Of a DNA stretch of 64,000 nt, positions 23,640 through 32,961 are shown one piece after another; positions within the stretch are counted from its first letter, which is position 1; the number at the start of each line of letters is the position of its first letter. The notes under the pieces were generated by a model. The model was not told the DNA's origin. It saw only the letters and a list, made by a program, of their open reading frames with translations, and did no database searches. Origin of the DNA: Bimuria novae-zelandiae CBS 107.79 (Eukaryota; Ascomycota; Dothideomycetes; Pleosporales; Didymosphaeriaceae); contig ML976668.1 of assembly GCA_010015655.1 (NCBI GenBank), positions 559,861 to 623,860 of the forward strand, written 5' to 3'. A program made the position numbers and the translations under genes.

Positions 23640-23830
23640 CCAGATCGGAGCGATCATCCGATTGGCTATCACCAGGTGGTCCGTGTGCGGGCGATGTTGC
23701 CGGTGCAAGGGATATGTAAAAGATTCTCCTGGTTCTAGCGATTCAATCGCTGCAACCGCGGCCTCAATCGGGTCCATATTGTTAGAGATGCGGCGCGTCA
23801 AAGTTGGGGATAGATTGTTGTGGGGTGCGC
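23640..23830 (-). pseudogene. N-terminal relic of a Fot1-like transposase (right copy)
   Basis: The minus strand reads MDPIEAAVAAIESLEPGESF followed by TYPLHRQHRP and a stop near 23628. It is homologous to the left copy near 4240 in the opposite orientation and includes matching untranslated sequence upstream. Relative to the left copy it lacks about 170 bases between ESFTY and the shared 40-base segment at 23674-23713. It is not RIP-degraded. Confidence 0.6.
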
Positions 23831-24036
23831 ATTGCTTGTCTCTGCGCACTGACTGTCTCGGCACGGTAGGGATGATGTCACGGTGGAGACACACCTACAA
23901 CAGAGATACTGCTTGTGCGGCTTCCTTACCACGGCAGCTAGCGCGCAGAGCTACTGACTCGATACCACCGTAGAGTACCACAGTTATTGTGCGCCGTCGC
24001 GCCTACATTAACGCTCAAGACCTCGCACGCACCGAA

Positions 24037-24363
24037 ATGCCGCCCAAGGAAGACGTACTGTCCAAGCAGGGCGAGCCGATCGCGGAGGGGGACCATGTGT
24101 ACACTAAGATCCGCGGTGGGCGTCACGAGGGCGATGTATGCGCCTCCCCATTCCCTTCCAGACCTTTCTAGGGGTACCGTGAGGATTGAGGGAAGGGACT
24201 GGTAGAAGACTAATGCGGTAGCTCTAGGTCGATAAGATCGTAACGAGTAAGGAAGAGGCTAAGGCTGAGGGCGTGAGGGATTTGCCGAAAGTGCTGTTCA
24301 CAGACCAGAAAGGGCAAGGATGTTGCGCATAATCCGGGGACGCTTGATGTTGTCGAGAAGTAA
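24037..24363 (+). CDS. HVA1 TUDOR-domain (DUF2945) small protein, with a late frameshift
   Basis: Exon 1 is 24037-24135, the intron 24136-24227 (GTATGC start, ACTAAT branch site, TCTAG end), and exon 2 runs from 24228 to TAA at 24361-24363. The protein of about 78 residues reads GDHVYTKIRGGRHEGDV, then DKIVTSKEEAKAEG, then PKVLFTDQKG, and last DVAHNPGTLDVVEK, which matches the hypervirulence-associated TUDOR family. One extra A in 24309-24311 moves the last 18 or so codons out of frame. As written, translation stops soon after QKG. Possible causes are a sequencing error or a recent mutation. It lies 200 bases from the RIP island and converges with the UstY gene. The molecular role of the family is poorly defined. 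Confidence 0.75.
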
Positions 24364-24474
24364 AGCTCCATGAGTTTATAAGATGTGCACTGCAGGTGAA
24401 GATGGGATCCAAAATGGATAAGATTATACAGGCGGAGTAGCAACATATACAGACAACGATAGTAAACACAACAG

Positions 24475-25374
24475 CTACTCCCAATGTCCCTCATGTCCCC
24501 CATGTCTCCCCTCCCTCAACCGCCTCAACTCCTCCTCCTCCACCTCCCTCTCCTTCCCCTGCCCCACCCCCCAATCCCACCCCTTAATCTTCTCCAAATC
24601 AACCTGCACGCCCTTCTGCCACTCATAAAACGCCCCATGATCCACACACATCCTCCACGTATCAAAGTCCGGCCACGGCTCGCTCTGCCCCTGCACATAC
24701 TCCCAAACCACCATATTCAGACTCGGCTGACACGTCAGCGTATCGAGCAGCACGCCTACACAATGACTTCTGTGCGCCTTCACCATCGGCGGGAGATTCG
24801 CTTCAGCACCATATTTCGGTGAATAGTAGTACTCGTAATGCGCAAACTTGCGCAGCTCGTCGAGGCAGTGGAGTAGATGCTGGCCGTCGTTGACGGCGAA
24901 GTATTTATTAGCGCCATAGCCGAAGGCTTCGGGCACGCGGACGACGTATTCGGGCTCTTTTCCCATTTTTACAACGTCGGAGCGTGAGATGGCGAGGACG
25001 GGGGTGTCGGCGATGGCGTCCCAGGCGGCGTCGACCGCGGGGGAAGGAGCGTCCTTGTAGATGCTGTAGGGCGTGTTGAAGAGACTGGCATTGTTCTTGA
25101 CGCGGTTGAAGGAAAAGTTGTAGCGGTCGAGAAGAGGTGTGTACGTGTTTGTTTTCTTGAGAAGGGTGTTTGGAGACGTGGTGAGGTGCGCAGTCCAGAG
25201 GAGTGTGGATAGGAAGGTGAGATTGGTGAGGAAGAAGAGGAGGTTGAGGTAAGAGGTGATGTTTCTTCGGAAGCGCGTTGGTAGAGGAAGGGATTGAGCG
25301 TGTTGTGGGAAATCGTCGGTCGAGTCTGTCGCGGCAACTTTTTCATAGCGTGAACTTCGACTGAGACAACCCAT
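24475..25374 (-). CDS. UstY-family oxidase (DUF3328), probable RiPP cyclase
   Basis: A 299-residue intronless frame from ATG at 25374. One membrane helix at about residues 41-61 (SYLNLLFFLT onward) suggests a type II membrane protein with a luminal catalytic domain. The two family-defining motifs are HLLHC (166-170) and HRSHC (201-205), with the usual 30-residue spacing. UstYa-type proteins act in fungal ribosomal peptide pathways (ustiloxin, phomopsin, asperipin, epichloecyclin), where they oxidise and cyclise Tyr- or Phe-containing core peptides. Some relatives serve other pathways such as cyclochlorotine. Its divergent neighbour is a Kex2-repeat peptide precursor with Tyr in each repeat, which makes a peptide-modifying role likely. 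The acidic, Gly-rich tail (after 270) is not conserved in my recollection. Confidence 0.88.
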   Translation of the reverse strand: MGCLSRSSRYEKVAATDSTDDFPQHAQSLPLPTRFRRNITSYLNLLFFLTNLTFLSTLLWTAHLTTSPNTLLKKTNTYTPLLDRYNFSFNRVKNNASLFNTPYSIYKDAPSPAVDAAWDAIADTPVLAISRSDVVKMGKEPEYVVRVPEAFGYGANKYFAVNDGQHLLHCLDELRKFAHYEYYYSPKYGAEANLPPMVKAHRSHCVGVLLDTLTCQPSLNMVVWEYVQGQSEPWPDFDTWRMCVDHGAFYEWQKGVQVDLEKIKGWDWGVGQGKEREVEEEELRRLREGRHGGHEGHWE

Positions 25375-26319
25375 CTTGATACTATGTCGTAAGGGAGATG
25401 TTTATGGAAGCTAGTTGAATAAAGAGCATGCAAAGGGTGATGCTGGGCCGAGATGCTGTCGTGACCACTTTCGTCTCTCGTCTATCTATGCCGGACGTGC
25501 TCGTTCTCGACCTGATTATCGGAATATGGTCCTCTCTTTGACTCTTAGCAATCGGGCTCGTACAGAACGTTGATCTACCGATGGTGATCCTATGCGAGGT
25601 TATAGCTCACATTCACCAGGTTGTCAGTTCGAACTGTCCAGTAAAGATGAGCAGCGATGAAGTCGACGACGGTTTCCAGAATCCTATAGCTGCTGGATTG
25701 AGAAGGTGACAAAGTGTAGTACGCGTATGCTAGAACAGAAACATAGCGAAGGATTGCAAGTTGGTGAGATGGTGGGGGCGAAAGCTTATGTGCTTACGGC
25801 CGTACATGGTAGCCGCAGATAATGCAAAGAACAGTGATCGTACGGCAATGACCTCTGAGCAATTTTTGTGTTAGCAAGATATGTTTGCACAAAAGCCACG
25901 ACTACTTGAAGGACGGATGTTCATGACCGCGTACGTGGCATTTCACAAGAAGTTCGCAGATTGAAAGGAGAATTAGATCACGCCCACGTTGCAGCGTGCA
26001 TACGGCCATAAGTTATCTTGGCGGTACGATAAGAGGTGTAGCTACTGCGTTGGAATCCCGGATGGGCGGCTTCGACAACGGGGAGTCGTCTTGGACAGGA
26101 AGGTAAAGAAGTTCGAACGGCACGCGGTACGACTGGTGTCAAGATGTCTTGTCGACAGGATAAACAGGCCATCCCTCACTGGACAAGCTCCAGGAACCGA
26201 GTCTAAACGATGGATGTTGTTGCTTGTGTAGGTGGTATATAAGGGCTTGACGTGTTCGCATACCGAAGTAGTACATCTCTTCACTGAGCTTAGAATATCA
26301 GTATCAACGTCCAGTCACC
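25375..26319. promoter_or_regulatory. divergent promoter region between UstY gene and peptide precursor
   Basis: 945 bases shared by two genes transcribed away from each other. A TATA box (TATATAAG) at 26236-26243 lies about 80 bases before the precursor ATG. Short open frames here show no domain. The arrangement would allow co-regulation, which is inferred only. Confidence 0.55.
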
Positions 26320-26747
26320 ATGAAGTTCTCAGCTCTTGCTCTGCTTTCCATCGCCAGCTTCGCAGCGGCAGCACCTACCGGTCAGTCCACGAGGAGGGAC
26401 GTCGAAAGGCATGCTAACGTCATGCAGGCGACAAACGCAAGGCGGAAGCCGAGGCTGGAGGCAGCTACTTCCGCTCGGAGGGTGTACCCGTAGGCTTCAA
26501 GACCAACAAGCGGGATGTAGAGGCAGATGCCGGTGGCAGCTACTTCCGCTCGGAGGGTGTTCCTCTAGGCTTTAAGATCAACAAGAGGGAGGCCGAGGCC
26601 GACGTCCAAGGCTATCGCCGTACTGAGGGCGTGCCTCTTGGATTTAAGATCAACAAGAGGGAGGCCGAGGCCGAGGCCGATGTCCAGGGCTACCGCCGCA
26701 CTGAGGGTGTGCCTCTCGGATTCAAGATCAACAAGCGCGAGCCGTAA
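26320..26747 (+). CDS. secreted Kex2-processed repeat peptide precursor (candidate dikaritin-type RiPP)
   Basis: Exon 1 is 26320-26380, the intron 26381-26427 (GTCAGT start, GCTAAC branch site, GCAG end), and exon 2 is 26428-26747, giving 126 residues. Residues 1-18 or so are a signal peptide. A first Lys-Arg site follows at residues 23-24, then four tandem units, each ending in KR. Units 1 and 2 contain GGSYFRSEGVPVGFK and GGSYFRSEGVPLGFK. Units 3 and 4 both contain VQGYRRTEGVPLGFK. Each unit opens with acidic dipeptides (KAEAEA, DVEADA, EAEAD, EAEAEAD), as in Ste13-trimmed yeast alpha-factor. Kexin cleavage in the Golgi would release peptides of about 17 residues, each with one Tyr and at least one Phe. 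The UstY neighbour suggests oxidative cyclisation. An alternative is a linear secreted peptide or pheromone, although the usual WC...CW pheromone core is absent. Confidence 0.85.
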
Positions 26748-28062
26748 GGGTAGCTGGCGACTTCGACAGGCCGGGCTGCAGCCAACCAAGACAGCTTCAG
26801 ATTGTAGGGAGTGCTGGGAGAGAAATGACTGTATGAAAGCATACGAAAGGAATTGACTTGAAGTAGAAACGAGAGAACGAAGAATAATGAAGCGTGTTGA
26901 ACCCGCTTGGTACCGTGAAGTATGTCGTTCACTGTAATATATCAGTAGATGACGACCAAATAGGTCTGATCAAGGAACCATCGTGACATCCCATAGAACC
27001 GTCTGAGTATAGACTCCGACATATTCAAACAGCACCACACGCTCGTGATCTTCACATTCACCAAACATCTCCTGCATCATCGAGATCGTAAGCACCCACT
27101 CATTACCCCCCCCCCCCTCCGACCGGCTTTTTCCCAAACGGGAGCTTTTTCCATTCCACCCCGCGGCAAAGAACCAGATCATCCAGCCCTCATCCTAGTA
27201 GAGAAAAAACCACGTAGGCCGGAAACCTTTCCCGAACCCACCAAATGGCGCTAACAGCCGGCCGACTGTGAACCAAACTAGCGGTACGGAGAAAGGCGAG
27301 GGCCAGCGGCGAGCACGCGATGCAGCAGAGCAATTGCGGAACAGGAAGGTCCGGCGGCGAGCCGGCCATTGATAAGAGATACTGTAATACCTGTGACTGT
27401 GGCCCGAGGCATCGCCGGGCTGGAAGCGCAGGGTAGAGGCTCGCGTGTTAGGCGTTTGGGCTTGGACGTGTGGACTTGTAGAGTGATTTTTGGAGGTGCG
27501 AGCGCTGAGTGCGCCGAGCTCCGGGCGGAACCGAGCGTGAGGTGTGTGAGGTTGACGTCAATGTTAGGATTGTGACAACGAGGTGAGTCGCGCAAGATAC
27601 ATTGATGCGATTGAATGTCTGGAGGCTTCAGGAGGTGAGATTCATAGTGGATCGTTGGATCTTCCTTCCGAGCGACCCAGGCTTCGGATAGGAAGGTACG
27701 ATTGGGCTCGTCGTTGCCAACGCACAACTTATGGGTCATTGATAGCGAGTTCATGTAGTGAATTTGTAGTGTTTCCATTCAGTACTTAAAATGTAGAAAG
27801 TGGTCCATTGTTGATGCCAATAGAGTCCTCGTCAGGACAGTGTTCAGCGCTCCTTCCTCAAATCTACAGGGTATAACAACGCCGTCAAAAGGCTCAGTCT
27901 ACCTCCACGTAACAATGCATCCCATATATCATCACCGTGGCGAGCACGAGCCCTCGCTCTCTAGTCATGATTCACCCAGAACCATGATGCTTCGTGTACA
28001 AAGAATTGTCTCATCCGTCACGTTCCGGCGCAGAGGATGTCTGCGCTTCATCGCTTCGTCGC
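26748..28062. other. intergenic, no convincing gene
   Basis: Contains a 12-base C run (27116-27127). Frames of up to 166 codons are present, but none has a recognisable domain or a codon pattern like the neighbours. No further biosynthetic gene (P450, methyltransferase, transporter) is visible beside the peptide precursor. Confidence 0.55.
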
Positions 28063-28481
28063 TCATGCGTGAAGGCTTGCGCCGCCAGACTCGATGGCTT
28101 CAATCTCGTCGGCAGTCCATGCCAGTCGTTGGAAGCGCTTGGGGAGCTCGGAGCGGTCGAAGTACATGCCCTTTCCAGCCTCAACAGGGCCGAGAGACGA
28201 GCCCGGAGAAGCACCGATGTGGCTCGTAGAAATCTTGTTCGTCTGGTTCAGAGGGCCGTGCTGCTGGGCTTTCTGGCGATAGCTGGCGAACGATTCGGGG
28301 AGAGAGTGTGTGGGAGAGGCTGGGTGGACCTGAGGAGTGTGGTCGATCTCTGTCGTCGCATATCAGTTACATGTGCCATTGATGTCCTCGTGGTGGTCAA
28401 CTCACTGCTAGGGGTGCTACGCTTGCCCAGAAAACGGATCATGGGCTGGCGGCCCTGCTGGAGGATCTTGGTGGCATTCAT
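28063..28481 (-). CDS. KGD4: 2-oxoglutarate dehydrogenase subunit Kgd4 / MRPS36 family
   Basis: Exon 1 is 28406-28481, the intron 28350-28405 (GTGAGT start, AACTGAT-like branch site, ACAG end), and exon 2 is 28063-28349, giving 120 residues. The N-terminus contains RQPMIRFLGKR, followed across the splice by IDHTPQVHPASP, and then LPESFASYRQKAQQHGPL. This series is diagnostic for the Ymr31/Kgd4 family. The C-terminus is the characteristic RSELPKRF stretch followed by WTADEIEAIESGGA. In yeast Kgd4 anchors the E3 subunit to the mitochondrial 2-oxoglutarate dehydrogenase complex; the family was earlier listed as a mitoribosomal protein. The basic N-terminus suits mitochondrial import. Length matches the family. 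Confidence 0.9.
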
Positions 28482-29380
28482 TGTGATGGCGTGATGGAGT
28501 GGAGTCGGAGCTGAGGGAGAGTCTTGTGATGCAGCAGCGATGGAATTGAGGTGATGGGAAGCTGAAGAAAAGTCGTATTTGAAATCCGGTGTGCGAAGGG
28601 AGAGCGAGGGAGTATTGGGCGGACGGATGGAAAGGATAGAGCCGTGGTTATGGTGGAGGGGAGCCGCGCATCTGCTCACCAAGGAAGCCGCGCCCGATAA
28701 ATAGTTCAAGTTACGCAGGAAGCGCTAACACCGAGGCCCGCCCACGCTGCAGGTGCCCGCAGTCTGCATATGGACAACAAACGTGCACTCTTGAGGATTT
28801 CAAGGATTAAAAATGTAATCATGGATTTCTGGATTGATAATGTCTATTCATTCTACATGCAGCTTGAATGCAGCCTGCTGTTTGTCGTTCTCGAGCTCTT
28901 CCACGAGCATCCGGACAACACAGTCATCAACCTGTGATACGCTCGGTGGTGTCGTCTGATGGTCGAATGAGCACTGCGTGTGCAGACACACTTGCGAGAC
29001 ACTTTTTGCTCCCGCCGAACTCCGCATGCGGAGAAGGTTGCCAATGGTCTCTACGCGTCTGGACCCGTAGCATCGTGGACACCCAACAGCTGACTGCAGA
29101 GCTCTGAACACAGTTCCGTTATCATGCAGAATTTTCACCCCCACTCCTATCTGTCTGTGTAGTGTGAATGCAAAAACTCGGATGACAGTGGGTGAATGTT
29201 GGTACAAGTGGAGTATTGGGCGTCTAGGGCTGGCTGCCGTGTCGTCCACGAAGCCTCTACCCAGATGCCCCGCCAATCACACACCTTCACCCCACGAATC
29301 GCCGGCTACGACCCCACCCCCAACCCCGACTGTCGGCCTCTGCATTGCCCATCTTAGGCTAACAGAGCACTCAACCTCCC
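28482..29380. promoter_or_regulatory. divergent intergenic region, Kgd4 / Med18
   Basis: 900 bases between two divergent genes. Nothing gene-like was seen, and no clear motif beyond short TATA-like stretches. Confidence 0.4.
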
Positions 29381-30255
29381 ATGCACGAGCTGCTGCTGTA
29401 TGGGCAGCTTCCAGCTCCTCGCCATGAGCAGGTCCTGAAGATCCTCGCCGGGTATGCTGCCATGCAGCCGCGTCGCGTCCTCGAAAGGCACATCCTATAT
29501 AAGCCAACACGCGAGCCCGAGGAGCCAGGCGCGCATCTCGGCCGAGGTGGAGGATCCCAGACTGTGGGAGGCAAGCCCGTCAAGCAGCAGGGCACCGTGA
29601 AAAGCCTCTTCTACACGAGACTCGTTCAGAAGTTGGACGAGGGAGACTTCGGACGCGCAGACGAGCAGCCCGCCGACAGCAAACGTTTGTCAGCGGACGT
29701 AGGATCCGGTGAAGAGCCAACATGGTCTTTCGAATTCCAAGACATGCCAGACACCGGAGATCGGGGCGTCTCTGTCCGTCTGGCTTCGTCCACTGACCTG
29801 CTCTCTGGCGACCCTCATGCGTGGATGGTCGCAATGGGCCCTCACCAGTAATCATAGCCCATGCCCTCGCGTCGGCTCAGCTAATGCTCCACAGATTCGT
29901 GTCCGAGTATTACGTAGAAGGCCATCGCTTCGTCCACGGAAACGTCGTCGTGTTTCTCCACCGCATCCTCCACGAGCCCGGCGTTCGGTCTTTGGAGACT
30001 ACGCCGAAGGTCGACCCGCCGGAATTCGCTGCCCTCAAACCCTTCGACCCGAGCGGCGCATACATTTTGGAGGCAAAGGTGCGCGTGCAGGACTACAACA
30101 ACCAGACTGTGCTGGAAGAGGGTGTGAATGAGCTGAAAAGCTTCCAGAAGCAGATGAAGGGTTGTGTAGAATTGGACATTCCGGACAGACTTTCGCTCGA
30201 TACGCGGGTTAGGTACCGCCCTCCGCATCTTCGAGCCGCACAGGCGGTTCGTTGA
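29381..30255 (+). CDS. MED18: Mediator complex subunit 18 (Srb5)
   Basis: Exon 1 is 29381-29847, the intron 29848-29894 (GTAATC start, GCTAAT branch site, ACAG end), and exon 2 is 29895-30255, giving 275 residues. It opens MHELLLYGQLP and then RHEQVLKILAGYAAMQPRR, the typical start of fungal Med18. Later come WSFEFQDMPD and GDRGVSVR. After the intron FVSEYYVEGHRFVHGNVV and FLHRILHEPGV are followed by KPFDPSGAYILEAKVRVQDY and the C-terminal LDTRVRYRPPH. Med18 belongs to the Mediator head module and contacts RNA polymerase II in the nucleus. The splice joins the frame exactly (CA + A, Gln). A variable low-complexity linker lies at about residues 45-85. Confidence 0.93.
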
Positions 30256-30893
30256 TTCGGCAGGTCACGTATGAGCGCGTCTGAGTGGCTATTCGCTTTG
30301 AACGTGAAGCTTCACGGCAGCGGGCGCCGGGCAGAAGGCGTGGCCGTCGTTCCAAATGATACCCCTACGCAAGTAGAACGAATAGTAATCCAGGTCTCTT
30401 TTGAATGCAAGATCTACATGCCATGACAGATGCTGATAGCGCCTTAGAGAGCTTCATGATTGCAGCCCAGGATGGTGTGTCGGAGGAGGACGTGACTGTT
30501 GCGGATAATTCTACTGGCGTCTTCAAACCTGCCTGCTGCTGCTGTTCAAGACGATATAATTTTCAAGCTGAGAGAGACTGGCAAAAAAGCAGCGTGCGGG
30601 TTCGCTCGGAGGGTTCTGCCGGCCCGTTGTCTTGCATGCGGGGTCGACCTCAAGCATTGCGCATTCGGACTAGATCTATAAGCAGGATGTTTCAAGAAGA
30701 AAGCAGTAAACTATTGTGAAAACCTGGCAAGGCGTCGAGGGTCAAACCTTATGCACGTGCAACCGCGAGGACGCGTTTTACGCGAACAGCGCGCCTCGGC
30801 CCTTACTCCGACAAACCTTCTTCCCGCTCAGCAATACACTTCCGCGAAACAAACATCCGATAATTATGAACTAACACCCGAATCTGCTCGAAC
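30256..30893. other. intergenic, no gene seen
   Basis: 640 bases between the Med18 stop and the PNKP start, both on the + strand. Small open frames here have no recognisable content. Confidence 0.5.
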
Positions 30894-32961
30894 ATGTCCC
30901 AGCGACCGAATCTAGGAAAGAGGCCAAGCTCGAGCGACAGGGCCGTTTCTCCCCCGCCAGCTAAGCGGAAGCAGCAGTCCACGACCACAAGCACGTGTAA
31001 TCGCACTTACTTAGGTAGCACAGCGCGTAGGCTAACAAGAACAGGCAAGGCCATCGCCAGTTTTTTCACTCCCTTGTCCAAAAAGGAGCACGATCAAATG
31101 GCATGGAGGGTCGTCAATGACAGCCTGCTAATCGGGCGATACAACGTCAAGATTGCTACGCAAATGGCCCAGACCATCAAAGCGAAGCGGAAAATAGCCG
31201 CTTTCGATTTTGTACGTCGGTGATTCGGGAGCGTTGCTCAAGCCCATCTCTGCAGGTTGCTGATCATCTATGTCGTAGGACTCAACATTGATCACACCAG
31301 CATCTGGCAAGAAGTTTGGCCGTGATGCAACTGATTGGAAATGGTGGCACCACAGCGTTCCGCAGAAGTTACAAAAGCTTCACGAGGATGGGTACGATCT
31401 GGTCATACCGTTCTTGCGTTCAGCAGAGCCCCTCGCTAACCCCGATGTTGCGGTTCAACAGATATCTCGTTGCAGTGTTGAGCAACCAAGCGGGCATCAG
31501 TCTAAAGTCAGACCCCAAAACGGTCAAGAGTGACCAGAAACGATTGGCGGATTTCAAAGCGAAAGTTTCTGCTGTTTTCACGCAGCTGGACTTGCCGATC
31601 TCGGTGTATGCTGCCACCGGTCACGATCGGTACCGCAAACCTCGAGTAGGTATGTGGGAGGAACTGCTCGAGGACTACGACCTTGAGCGCACAGAAGCTG
31701 TTGATTTGGAAGGTTCTTTCTTCGTTGGTGACGCAGCCGGTCGCGAAGCATCAGGAGACAGAGCGAAAGACTTCTCCTGCGGTGATAGGTGGGTTAAACT
31801 TTCCGAATGCAACTATGCTCGTATAGAAAGACTGAAAAGATGTAGAAACTTTGCCGCCAATGTTGGAGTACCTTTCCACACGCCGGAAGAGTACTTCTTG
31901 GCGGAATCTCCCAGACCGTTCACTAGAGAATTCCATCCCACTGTTATTCTTCAACAGGAGGCTGGCAAGTCAACAGATGCGAGTAAGTCAGGGATACTAA
32001 GCCACGTCAACATTAGTGTATCGATTTGTTTCTAATTTTACGGCCCAAAGATCCGAGGCGGTTTGAGAAAGCGAATCCGCTCGATATCGTTCTCTTCTGT
32101 GGCAGCCCAGGCGCGGGGAAATCCTCGTTCTACTGGAGGTATTTGCAGCCGTTGGGTTATGCACGCATCAACCAGGACATCCTCAAGACTGTAAGCAGTC
32201 CGCGCGACACGTGCCGTGTCCCCACACTCCCCACACCCTGAGTAACCTCATCCAAACAGCGCGAAAAATGTATCAAGGCCGCGGAAGACCTGATTGGAGA
32301 GGGCACCAGTGTAGCCATCGGTAAGAAAATGCACGCCCCACAGTTACTCCACCGTGCGTTCACGACCTGATCGCAACATACAGACAACACCAATGCAGAC
32401 CAAGAAACGAGAGCTCATTGGACTGCTCTAGCGAAGCGGTTGAAGCTTCCCATCCGCTGCGTAGTCTTCACAGCATCGAGTGATCTATGCGAGCACAACA
32501 ACGCTGTCCGCGCGCTGAACATCGGTCCAGAGGTGAGTACCTTCACATGGCAGAGGGGCGAAGTACCAAACTAGTACCGGAGCACTTTATTCGTCTACGC
32601 GAGAGTACGGGCAGTGTACTTGAAGCCGCGCAACACAAACGGCACGGCTGAAGGAGGCGAAGTACCTCCGAGACTATCTCTGCAAACTAACACGATCCCT
32701 CCGCAGACCAACCCGGAGCAACGGCTCCTCCTCCCCAAACTAGCGTTCGCGAGCTTCAAGAAAAAATACCAGGAGCCAAAACCTTCCGAGGGCTTTCAAG
32801 ACATCACTATCGTTGACTTTCGGGTACGTGTATTTTTTTTTTTCTGACCTTGTCGGCACGGCATAGGGCCACTTAGACTACGGCAAAGTACTGATTTGTT
32901 ACTCCGCTAGTTCGAGGGCTCCGAGGAGCAGAAGAAAATATGGAGCATGTTCTGGCTCTGA
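30894..32961 (+). CDS. bifunctional polynucleotide kinase 3'-phosphatase (PNKP)
   Basis: Nine exons by splice signals: 30894-31211, 31279-31391, 31462-31788, 31846-31982, 32051-32190, 32260-32320, 32384-32532, 32707-32823, 32911-32961. All phases join, giving about 470 residues. The basic N-terminus is followed by the HAD phosphatase domain. AAFDFDSTLIT spans intron 1 and supplies the DxDxT nucleophile; GRDATDWKWWH and LSNQAGISLKS follow, then the PRVGMWEELLEDY and FFVGDAAGR segments. The kinase domain starts at the Walker A sequence GSPGAGKSS (exon 5), with INQDILKT, DNTNADQETR and a FTASSDLCEHNN stretch after it. The end, RFEGSEEQKKIWSMFW, is typical. The enzyme restores 5'-phosphate and 3'-hydroxyl ends for DNA strand-break repair in the nucleus. 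Homologue: fission yeast Pnk1. The intron at 32533-32706 is unusually long at 174 bases. Confidence 0.93.

Larger units (their letters stand above)
4304..23640. other. RIP-degraded AT-rich transposon island
   Basis: A 19.3 kb block in which CA and TG dinucleotides are scarce and TA is very common, while CG steps survive. Reading frames of known transposon proteins are recognisable but broken almost only by TAG and TAA where Trp or Gln would be expected. This is the classical CpA-to-TpA RIP signature. No host gene was seen inside. The components are listed separately. Confidence 0.9.

Noticed and set aside
4304..23640. Host genes or a CRISPR-like array in the AT-rich island
   Set aside because: All recognisable protein stretches belong to transposons, and there is no regularly spaced short repeat.
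26320..26747. Reading the peptide precursor as a standard alpha-type mating pheromone
   Set aside because: The repeats lack the usual WC...CW core of filamentous ascomycete pheromones, and a UstY gene is adjacent. It remains a weaker alternative.
27278..27778. 166-codon open frame on the minus strand after the peptide precursor
   Set aside because: No domain, odd composition and no splice or start context. It overlaps other equally long frames.
28848..29276. 142-codon frame upstream of Med18
   Set aside because: No family resemblance. It lies in the divergent promoter region and overlaps frames on both strands.
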